From Oligoflexia bacterium (GTDB lineage: Bacteria; Bdellovibrionota_C; UBA2361; JBGSMV01), in the NCBI GenBank assembly GCA_019694515.1, contig JAIBBU010000001.1:1-64000 (forward strand): a stretch of DNA of 64,000 nt. Direction: 5' to 3'. A program made the translations under genes and the position numbers. Positions within the stretch are counted from its first letter, which is position 1. Every line of letters starts with the position of its first letter. Below are positions 54,801 to 61,443 of the stretch, piece by piece. The notes under the pieces are model-generated. The model made no database searches, was not told the origin of the DNA, and saw only the letters and a program-made list of their open reading frames with translations.

Positions 54801-56519
54801 GCTCTCTTTGCTGCTGCGAAATACCGGACTGCTAAGCTCTACCTGACTGAAAAGAGCGCCGTCTTCGGTATAGAAATCGCTGATAAATCTTAGGAGCTGG
54901 ATCGAGCTCTTCAGCTCGGAGGCGGTCGCTTGTGTATTTAACCCCAGCTCTCCTAATACTGCATGGACTGCAGAGCGGGCCGCCGTTCCGCTCTCTGCGA
55001 CATGCTTCAGGGCGCCTTTGAGCGGTTCAATGTCGCGCAAGTCGGAACTTGTTAGGTGACACCCAAAAAAGGGGTGTGAAGACGGCATCCCGTTACTGGA
55101 GTAGTAGCGTTGTAAGCTATCACAGAGCCGTTCTGCGGCAGCGTAATCTTTGGCTGTCCATTGCCGCATCTCGGGGCTATCGAGGTCTAATAAATCTTGG
55201 TCGCGGCTGCGGTAGGCGATAAACTGGCTTAGCGCCTCATATCCGGTCACGCCCGAGCTTCTAATCTCGGAGGTAAGTGCTTTGGCGTGGTTATTTAGCC
55301 GGATCAGAGCTAATTCCAGGCGATCGACGGTCACTTCCCGTGCGATCTGAATCGGTTTACCGAGGTTGCGGGTCCGTCGAACCTCTTCGAGTACCGCAGC
55401 GCTTTTAGCCGAATCAGCGTATAGATCGAGCGCCAGGTCACCGAGCCCGCAGTTAGTTAACCATTTGCGAACCACCTGCAGCGCCGCTTTCTTTTCCGCG
55501 ATAACTAGGACGCGCTTCCCGGCTGACGCCGCGTTAACCAGCAAGTTTGCGAGAGTTGTGGTTTTGCCAGTGCCGGGGGGCCCCTCGACTACCAGGCTTT
55601 GTCCTCTAACGGCATCATCGATCACCCGGATTTGGGAGCTGTCGGCGTTCAGCACATCAAGGCATTCAAGCGGACCGCGCCGTTCATCGACGTTTTCGTG
55701 GGGGCGAATGAAGCTACTCTTCGCTGCAAACCCCTGCGCGAATAGCGCTGCTACAAAGGGGTTTAACCAGGGCTTGGCGTGCTCCGGCCAGTTATCCGGG
55801 TCCAGGTCGTCGAGTATGACCTGATTGCTAAAAGAGAACACAGCAGCGACGGCATGGGATGGCTCTACCCGACACTGTAGTGGGCTTGATTCCATAGCAC
55901 CCTTTAACGCTTCTAGATCAAGCGCTAGCGTTTGATGCTTGAGCGTTGGCAGCTCCAGCCGATAGCGGGTCTTGAGCACACGCGCTAGTGCGGGATTGAC
56001 CTGCCACTGAGAATCAGGTCCTGAAATCGAAAGCTCTCGAGTTTCGGGGTCTCTCCGGATTTCAATTGGCAGTAGCAATAGTGGAGCCGAGAAGCTCTTC
56101 CCAGATTTGGCATCGCTCCAACTGGCGGCGCCAATTCCGATGAAGAGCGAGTGTACCCCTCGTTCCTGTTGATAGAGTTGAGCTTGGTGTTCGAGAGTGA
56201 TCCAACGATCCTGCGAGCCCTCGATCTTTACTTTTTTGCCCGTAAGTAGATCGTCGATTAATGATGGTAGAGCTGCGGAGTCTAAGTGCACGCCCTCGGA
56301 GGAGCTGGCGGCTGCGGCGTTAAGCAGCGGATTTTCCAGCTCCCGTTCGATTAGCTGGGCCGAAGCTCGAGCTAGTCCGGCGCGCACCGCCATTTCGGTG
56401 CTTTGGTCTTCGCCCAGGCGATCAAAGTCGACGAGGTTGGATTTTTGGGACGAAGTGTTGGGGACCGCCTGGGGATTGCGGTTCTCAGCCTGCACTGTAA
56501 ATTTCAGATCCCCGCCCAC
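51825..56519 (-). CDS. DUF4011-like/SF1 helicase/DUF3320-like protein
   Basis: 1564 residues, starting at GTG. About 1-230 resembles DUF4011 ('FSAPLLLLPIEIRRDPETRE'). An SF1B Dna2/NAM7-like helicase follows: Walker A EGPPGTGKTTT (about 307-317), motif II 'FDEGSQ', 'VVFGDSKQLAPSTTF', and 'LPQPERALNVLMTRARRS'. About 1240-1350 is a Vsr/MTES_1575-type endonuclease-like domain ('GYQVESNVGLSNIKLDLAVV', 'ERERLVPEALEKRGWNLHRM'), but the usual I-E-x-D-G is I-M-M-D-G (M1277). The C-terminus is DUF3320-like ('VVSIESPIHRDEAFKRV'). Proteins of this layout include single-gene phage defence systems. It may belong functionally with the downstream set. Confidence 0.85.
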   Translation of the reverse strand: MGGDLKFTVQAENRNPQAVPNTSSQKSNLVDFDRLGEDQSTEMAVRAGLARASAQLIERELENPLLNAAAASSSEGVHLDSAALPSLIDDLLTGKKVKIEGSQDRWITLEHQAQLYQQERGVHSLFIGIGAASWSDAKSGKSFSAPLLLLPIEIRRDPETRELSISGPDSQWQVNPALARVLKTRYRLELPTLKHQTLALDLEALKGAMESSPLQCRVEPSHAVAAVFSFSNQVILDDLDPDNWPEHAKPWLNPFVAALFAQGFAAKSSFIRPHENVDERRGPLECLDVLNADSSQIRVIDDAVRGQSLVVEGPPGTGKTTTLANLLVNAASAGKRVLVIAEKKAALQVVRKWLTNCGLGDLALDLYADSAKSAAVLEEVRRTRNLGKPIQIAREVTVDRLELALIRLNNHAKALTSEIRSSGVTGYEALSQFIAYRSRDQDLLDLDSPEMRQWTAKDYAAAERLCDSLQRYYSSNGMPSSHPFFGCHLTSSDLRDIEPLKGALKHVAESGTAARSAVHAVLGELGLNTQATASELKSSIQLLRFISDFYTEDGALFSQVELSSPVFRSSKESVANVINTGRQFFRMRSELGKMVKPDAWRVPNLDRLKKLLDYEVRLHSRGEPASENLPILESAIRELCLPGKMPEETADKAKLVDRLIEFQKLKIVAERGAPEWKKTFGERWTPGPNRDQTFWNQLEFVVGFLNLFTERASAHPEFDKFCALIKSPKRLYALVDSGKLDQAEQAIDDFLAARQELRERMRFDPELFDKKLSHQSIADQETTINGWAANLDRLKELAGYVELLNSVEFPGKEELVRKAQSWEASGTKLKEALRSCWFSGLAEDFLNYSPASGEFKDALHEKYIEEFREADRKLLSQNAAAVALRHWGGIPRIDTGGQNGVLCDELKKDRDLLPLRELLGKAGQALQATKPIFLMTPQTAAQFLPRGAIDFDLVVFDEGSQIMPIRALSPLMRSSQVVVFGDSKQLAPSTTFEDRAPVAEQAPENILQLLNRAGVSKRTLNWHHRSLREGMIKVANTEFYGGLLATMPDCERGKAATGLTFTKVNQTELSKQAITTLLAHIDTAPDESIGMIVGTEAEALELTLAVEKLAGSNERLKRYLAAHTTEPFFVKTVQNAQGDERDKIVILVNSQGPAGHGDSLSFLSLPQPERALNVLMTRARRSTDILSVIAPQDLDIGSPTIEARRILKSYLQYAASGALEQPAQASTGVENPFQSAVKAALEAKGYQVESNVGLSNIKLDLAVVDPRDSSRFLMGIMMDGPVYQQLDSARERERLVPEALEKRGWNLHRMWIIDWIKSPEAQTEKLLKHLTELRQQLPPALFESADRPIKHEVKRESRFASAAEGIVTPYTRAQINIEGASGQQPSIEDLRTIIGAVVSIESPIHRDEAFKRVRMAFGINTAAPELIQAFEAAETDALRASQIKKQGEFLYAPDGVPIAIRDRSALDGTLRLIGRISPEEIEAATILAAKNACGIEAAQLTSSTLQLLGIEVEHPENRLQVDGTVARLIKNGILRQHNGQLVLVVDRVVVRYGLTAEASRSIIS

Positions 56520-56779
56520 CTACGCTCTCACAAGTCGAAAGGACCGACAAAACTAAGGTTTTGCTTAATTATGGGAGATTTTTGGGTATGTGTAGGAGCG
56601 CCAGAAGCGAGAGGTTCTTCAGACACTCTGCTAATTACCAAGCATAACTAGATCGATCTTTAAACGGGGCTGTCGCTCCCACCCGCACACACTCAGGCGA
56701 CAGCCCCCAATTTCTTATCCGTGACCTCAGCGATTGGCGGGAAATTCGCGATTGGAATCTGCTTTCGAAAACAAAATTC

Positions 56780-56935
56780 CTGTCATTGCGAGCGGAGCGA
56801 AGCAAACCCTAACGCTATGGCATTCATCGCTTTACATGACTTTAATGGGGAGGGGATCCCCTTCCCCCTTTCGTCGGGGTCTACGCAGCTCCAGGCAAAA
56901 TGGTAGGGATTGCTTCGCTCCGCTCGCAATGACAG
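56780..56935 (+). repeat. MITE-like element, family II
   Basis: 156 bp, same arms and filler as at 51653-51809. It occupies the middle of the gap 56520-57079; the rest has no gene, with repeat-like flanks near 56936-57000. Confidence 0.8.
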
Positions 56936-57079
56936 ATCAAAGCGCCCTTGCAGGAACTTCATCACCAGCGCGGCATTTCTGTCCTAGAAATATGTAACAT
57001 CTACCGCTCCTCATGTCGTAGGCGGGCGAAGGAGAGAGCCATCCCTCCCTTTGCCCGCCGCTGCGAAGCCGAGCTCGCC

Positions 57080-57766
57080 TTAGGTGTCAAACTCCGGAAT
57101 TTTGTTGGTCGCTCCCCCAGTGACGGGGTCAACGATGAAGCGCTCTTTTCCCTTCGTCCCGATCAGAATCCCTTTCCACGCCTGGATATCGTCGAATCCG
57201 TCCTTGCCCATCGTTACGTTGGAGGTCATATCCGCAGGGGTGGTAAGGATCAGCAGAAATTCCTTTCCGCCTAGTTTTCCGATCGTGACGGCTTGGCGCT
57301 CTGTACCGATGTCCACTACCAATCCTTCAAAACCATCAAACTTACCGCTCTTGGGGGTTCCATCGGGGGCTTTAACCATGCCATCAGCGACCCCATTAGC
57401 TTGAATCAACTCCCAGATGTGAGCACTCGAACGGAGAGCCGTTCGGATGTCTTCGGGCTGGAGAGTCTGCTTTGCGACATTCATCACTAAATCGACAGCA
57501 CCCTTGCCGGCTGCCAGAACCTCGTCCACCTTAGTGTGATCGGTACCAGCGGCCGCATCGGCCTCGCGTTTTGCTTCGTCGTAAGCCTTGCTAAAAGTTT
57601 CGCGAGCCTGGCCAAAGACCTTGCCGACGAGGTCGAATCCCTCATCGACCAGTTCCTTTATAGAGGGCACCTGATTCGGTCTTGTGCGAGGGCCCGGATC
57701 TGAAGCTGGTGTTTGTGGCCCCGGTGTTGTTCCTGGCTGGCCAGTGGGTTCGGATGTAGGTTCCAT
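57080..57766 (-). CDS. hypothetical protein with Pro/Thr-rich N-terminus
   Basis: 228 residues, GGAGA before the ATG. The first 33 residues are Pro/Thr/Gly-rich and disordered, like the N-termini of the TelA and TelA-like proteins downstream. Residues about 35-110 are amphipathic helices ('VDEGFDLVGKVFGQARETFS'). The C-terminal half (about 140-228) is beta-rich ('GFEGLVVDIGTERQAVTIGK', 'EFLLILTTPADMTSN', 'AWKGILIGTKGKERFIVDPV'). No family recognised. It may be a further part of the neighbouring system. Confidence 0.55.
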   Translation of the reverse strand: MEPTSEPTGQPGTTPGPQTPASDPGPRTRPNQVPSIKELVDEGFDLVGKVFGQARETFSKAYDEAKREADAAAGTDHTKVDEVLAAGKGAVDLVMNVAKQTLQPEDIRTALRSSAHIWELIQANGVADGMVKAPDGTPKSGKFDGFEGLVVDIGTERQAVTIGKLGGKEFLLILTTPADMTSNVTMGKDGFDDIQAWKGILIGTKGKERFIVDPVTGGATNKIPEFDT

Positions 57767-57849
57767 TGTAGATCTCCGTGTTTATGAGCCTTGGTTAGAC
57801 CAGAGGATTATGCAGGGCGGCGTTGAGAGTGTCGGCTCGTTTTAGAGAT

Positions 57850-58314
57850 TTAATCGAATGCCAAATTAAATCTTTTAATGTAGGCGTTGATTTCGGGCCT
57901 AAGTAGGTGATCGATCAAGGCATTTTCACTATTGCGAAGGGCCTCGGCGTACTGATGCTCCTCGGGTTTCTCACCGAAGTCGGTCTGGAATTTAACATAG
58001 GCGGCTAGAGCCCCCCGTAGTTTGTGAGTTGCGATTTCGGCGGACACCCTTCTGACAATCAGCTCGGGCAACGATATTGAGCCGCGATGCGACAGTGCTG
58101 AGCCAGCCTTGGTAAGATCCTCCAGCAACTGGCGGGCATTTTCCGGATCGACTCTGTATCCTTTTTCGGGATTACCAGCCACGTCGATCTGAGACCTGAG
58201 TTTTTTCAAACGCTGGGCGATGGCCTGTCCGATTGTTGCTGGCCGGTCTACTTCAGGCAGTCGTTCGCCATCCAGTCCCTTTTCTGCCCCAGATTCTTCA
58301 TGACAAGAAAGCAT
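57850..58314 (-). CDS. hypothetical protein, 154 aa
   Basis: All-helical soluble protein ('ATIGQAIAQRLKKLRSQIDV', 'ISLPELIVRRVSAEIATHKL', 'YAEALRNSENALIDHLLRPE'). GAGGGG lies upstream of the ATG. Not recognised. It is 83 bases upstream of the 228-residue gene on the same strand and probably cotranscribed with it. Confidence 0.5.
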   Translation of the reverse strand: MLSCHEESGAEKGLDGERLPEVDRPATIGQAIAQRLKKLRSQIDVAGNPEKGYRVDPENARQLLEDLTKAGSALSHRGSISLPELIVRRVSAEIATHKLRGALAAYVKFQTDFGEKPEEHQYAEALRNSENALIDHLLRPEINAYIKRFNLAFD

Positions 58315-58439
58315 CCCTCGGCCCCCTCTTTAATATGGCATTAGAACTGGCAGACTACACCGTTTTGGCTTTTTTTGATTATGTGATTTTTGTGAGCAAC
58401 TGTCGGGTCCATGAGTTATGCGATGCGGGGACAAATTTT

Positions 58440-58641
58440 CTGTCATTGTGAGCGGAGCGAAGCAATCCCTAACAGTATGTCGAAGGATGCTTTGATTCTA
58501 GGTAAATCGTAAAAGTTTCTTGCGAGCAGTAAGACTACAGATATTGGCTAGAAACTGCGAAGAAAATTCTCCTAACTTTTCCGGTCCAGAGACTATTACG
58601 ACTTAAAGTTAGGGTTTGCTTCGCTCCGCTCGCAATGACAG
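58440..58641 (+). repeat. MITE-like element, family I
   Basis: 202 bp, left arm CTGTCATTGTGAGCGGAG (one change), interior similar to 6145-6358, right arm standard. The rest of 58315-58731 shows no gene. Confidence 0.8.
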
Positions 58642-58731
58642 GAATTTTGTCCTCGAACTACGTAACCCCTACGGGAATGACAGCGTTGCGCGTCCAGACA
58701 GGTCGTCCTCGAAAGATGCTCCGATTGCTGG

Positions 58732-59406
58732 CTATTCGGGTGCTGCTATAACCCCGTAACGAGCCAGCACCTCTTCAATCGTCTTTAGCAGCGGCTTAAT
58801 CTGAAAGGGTTTGACCAGATAAGCATCCAGATCGGCGCCTAGCAAAGAATGATCTGCTGAGCTTAGATCGACGCTGCTGACAGCCACAATCGGCACGCGA
58901 TTGCCGTTTTCCCGCTGTTCTTCGAGCTCCCGAATTCTAAGCATGGCCTCCAAACCGTTTAGTTCGGGCATATAGATATCCATCAGCACCAGATCAAAAT
59001 TGGTATCGTGCACCGCGCGTACCGCTTCAAACCCGTTTGATGCAAGCCAAACTCGATATCCGCGTCCATCCAGTAGTTTCGCAATCAAGACCTGGTTCAC
59101 AGGATTATCCTCCGCAACGAGGATGGTAATTTCTTTGCCGTCCAGAGATAGGCGGCGAGGTGTAGAAGAGACAGAAGGAAGTACCAGCTCTTTAAGCAAG
59201 ATCTCTTCCTTCGAGAGCAGCTGTTTGAGCTGCACCACGGCTTCCTGAATAGCCTCGGTATATTCTCTTTGATGGGCGTCCAGGGGAGACTCCCGGAGGA
59301 GTTCACTCATCCCCCAAATTGACTGGAGGCAGCCTTTTACGGATTGTTCGAACTGCGGAGAGATCTCCGAACTGGTTTGTTCCACCGGTCCGTCTTTTGA
59401 CCCCAT
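58732..59406 (-). CDS. response regulator with degenerate HisKA-like domain
   Basis: 224 residues from the ATG at 59406. A longer frame to 59616 would run across the start of the divergent LOG gene and encodes nothing recognisable, so I reject it. Residues about 18-66 align with a HisKA helix pair: VKGCLQSIWGM sits where kinases have IRTPLNGILGM, but the phosphoacceptor His position is Gln21. There is no ATPase domain. Residues about 92-215 form a receiver: 'ITILVAEDNPVNQVLIAKLL', D143 in LVLMDIYMPELNG, K near 'AYLVKPFQIK'. It looks like the tail of a hybrid kinase turned into a dimeric receiver. Confidence 0.85.
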   Translation of the reverse strand: MGSKDGPVEQTSSEISPQFEQSVKGCLQSIWGMSELLRESPLDAHQREYTEAIQEAVVQLKQLLSKEEILLKELVLPSVSSTPRRLSLDGKEITILVAEDNPVNQVLIAKLLDGRGYRVWLASNGFEAVRAVHDTNFDLVLMDIYMPELNGLEAMLRIRELEEQRENGNRVPIVAVSSVDLSSADHSLLGADLDAYLVKPFQIKPLLKTIEEVLARYGVIAAPE

Positions 59407-59602
59407 ACCAATTAATATCGGCCTGTACGGTCGCAAGGCTTCGCTCGCGCGGTCCAAACAGTGCGCGCATTCTAGTCGAGATCTAAGAATCGCCCCTATC
59501 GGGGGGTAACAGAAAGTCTCAGAGCAATAAATGGCCATTTTGACGGAGGCCCGCCACTTTTGCGTCGAGACGCCATTATAGATCGAAAGCGTCGATTGTC
59601 TT

Positions 59603-60529
59603 ATGCAGCAAACCATTCAGCCGGAAGGCCAAAGAGCCGCCGTATCAACGTCCGCGGTACAGCCGTCCTCGGAGCTGGAAGTGCAGAGTTTTGGCGCTGG
59701 GGTTCGTGCTGTGACGGAAAGCGGCGAAGCTAGCCTGACCCCAAATGAAAATCCGACAGCTGCGCGCATGGCCTGGAGCGACACGGAGCAGCGGCTACTC
59801 GACGGGCCGCACGGCCGCTTAACGGAGTTACGGGATCTGCTGCATATTATGAGGGAGTTCATGGCTGCCTTTCGCGCGATGCACTTTATCGGACCATGCG
59901 TGACGGTCTTTGGCTCTGCGCGCTTTTCTGACGATCATCCCTACTATCAACAGGCACGCGAGATCGGCGCAAGACTCGCCCAGATCGGCTTTGCGGTGGT
60001 AACCGGGGGCGGTCCAGGTATTATGGAAGCTGCAAATCGCGGCGCGCAGGAGGCCGGCGGATTGTCGGTGGGAGCCAGCATCGAGCTGCCCTTTGAACAG
60101 AAATTTAATCGGTTTCTTGATAAGCATGTGCACTTTGATTTTTTCTTTGTTCGGAAACTAATGCTGCGCAAGTACTCCTGCGGCTTCATCGCGCTGCCGG
60201 GGGGTTACGGAACATTGGATGAGATTTTTGAAGTTTTAACCCATATTAAGACCGGAAAGATGAAACACTTTCCCGTGGTCTTGGTGGGTAAAGAGTATTG
60301 GGGCGGGATGATGGAGTTTCTCAGGAAGAATTCCCTGGGAGAAAAGACAATCAATCAAGAGGAACTCGATTCCATCTTTCTCACCGACTCACCGGAAGAG
60401 GCGGTGCAGCATGTCTTGAAGGTGTCTCAGGAACAGTTCGGGGTAAAGCGCGCCAAAGCGCCGAAACCCTCGAAGCTACTTTTTGAGAAACGGGCGATTC
60501 CCCATTCACAGCTTTTTCGAAATCTTTAA
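59603..60529 (+). CDS. LOG family (lysine decarboxylase-like) protein
   Basis: 308 residues. An unusual, probably disordered N-terminal extension (about 1-75), then a Rossmann-like LOG domain with 'VTGGGPGIMEAANRGAQEAG' and the phosphoribohydrolase motif PGGYGTLDE. LOG proteins cleave cytokinin or purine nucleoside 5'-monophosphates to base and ribose 5-phosphate; the family is often misnamed lysine decarboxylase. Divergent from the receiver gene, with 196 bases between the two starts for promoters. Confidence 0.9.
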   Translation: MQQTIQPEGQRAAVSTSAVQPSSELEVQSFGAGVRAVTESGEASLTPNENPTAARMAWSDTEQRLLDGPHGRLTELRDLLHIMREFMAAFRAMHFIGPCVTVFGSARFSDDHPYYQQAREIGARLAQIGFAVVTGGGPGIMEAANRGAQEAGGLSVGASIELPFEQKFNRFLDKHVHFDFFFVRKLMLRKYSCGFIALPGGYGTLDEIFEVLTHIKTGKMKHFPVVLVGKEYWGGMMEFLRKNSLGEKTINQEELDSIFLTDSPEEAVQHVLKVSQEQFGVKRAKAPKPSKLLFEKRAIPHSQLFRNL

Positions 60530-60559
60530 GCCGCGCCGACAGGGCTGGAGCGTGCAATC

Positions 60560-61390
60560 TTAACGTGCTGCCGACGCCAAGGCGGTATTTAGGACGCGCT
60601 GCATCCTGGTATGACGGGCGTGCGCGTCAAGGCGCTCGGCTTGGGACAGATGTGATCCCGCCTCTAGCAGCTGATTGAGCACCGCGAGCTGTTCGCCGAA
60701 CGGCTGGGCTCTCCAAAGCTCTACCGAGTTTCCCGTGTTTTCACCAAAGTAGTAGTCCTCGTGCTTATCGGCAACGGCTAGGTTGTTTAAATAAACGGCG
60801 GCGGGCCTGTTTCTCACCTGTGCGAAGGACTCATCAAACGCCAATGACAGCGGATCATAATATAGACACACTGGCCTCGAGAGAGATTCCGCCTGTTCCT
60901 GTGTAATGCGCCCATTTTGAATCAGAGGTTTATAGAGATTCAGCACATGCTGACGGGCTTCGACGATGCGGGCGCCGTTATCTTCGGCCACAAGTTTCAC
61001 CAGGGCGCGCTGATATGCTTCTCGCAGTGCTAGAGGTAACTTTGGATTAAACAGATCCTCCAGCATCAGGGGAGTAAATGCGCCTTGCGAAACGCCCAGT
61101 TGCCCGAGTACCCGCAGTGAATCGGAGTTTGGAATTACAATTGGACTGATCTGCAGATCGGCTAGCAGTGATGGGTGTGCAATATCAGAAAAAGTTTCAT
61201 CTACACCTACGGCAGCAAAGGTTCGGGTCGTTTCGGACCGCCCCATCAAACGACCGGCTGCAGCACCGGCACGGGAGTCGTCTCCCGAAGTATCGCGATT
61301 GACCGGGGTTCGTGGCAGGCAGCTGGTGATTAATGATGCTGTCAGAAGCAGCGCTGCGCCTACTCGGGTGTTGTGATGTTGGCTAGGCAT
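60560..61390 (-). CDS. predicted lipoprotein, 276 aa
   Basis: Signal peptide with a lipobox: 'ALLLTASLITSC', acylated Cys near residue 24. The mature part is helical and polar. A Ser/Asp/Arg-rich linker (about 30-45) follows. No known family. It lies 53 bases downstream of the RHS gene on the same strand, so it could be an accessory or immunity-type partner of the RHS protein; that is inference from position only. Confidence 0.65.
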   Translation of the reverse strand: MPSQHHNTRVGAALLLTASLITSCLPRTPVNRDTSGDDSRAGAAAGRLMGRSETTRTFAAVGVDETFSDIAHPSLLADLQISPIVIPNSDSLRVLGQLGVSQGAFTPLMLEDLFNPKLPLALREAYQRALVKLVAEDNGARIVEARQHVLNLYKPLIQNGRITQEQAESLSRPVCLYYDPLSLAFDESFAQVRNRPAAVYLNNLAVADKHEDYYFGENTGNSVELWRAQPFGEQLAVLNQLLEAGSHLSQAERLDAHARHTRMQRVLNTALASAAR

Positions 61391-61443
61391 TGTACTCTTT
61401 GTTTTTAGTAATTATCTTCCCATTCAAGTCTTTACTCAAATCG

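Noticed and set aside
59407-59616. N-terminal 70-residue extension of the receiver protein
   Set aside because: It would overlap the start of the divergent LOG gene and encodes no recognisable sequence; a start at 59406 leaves room for promoters.
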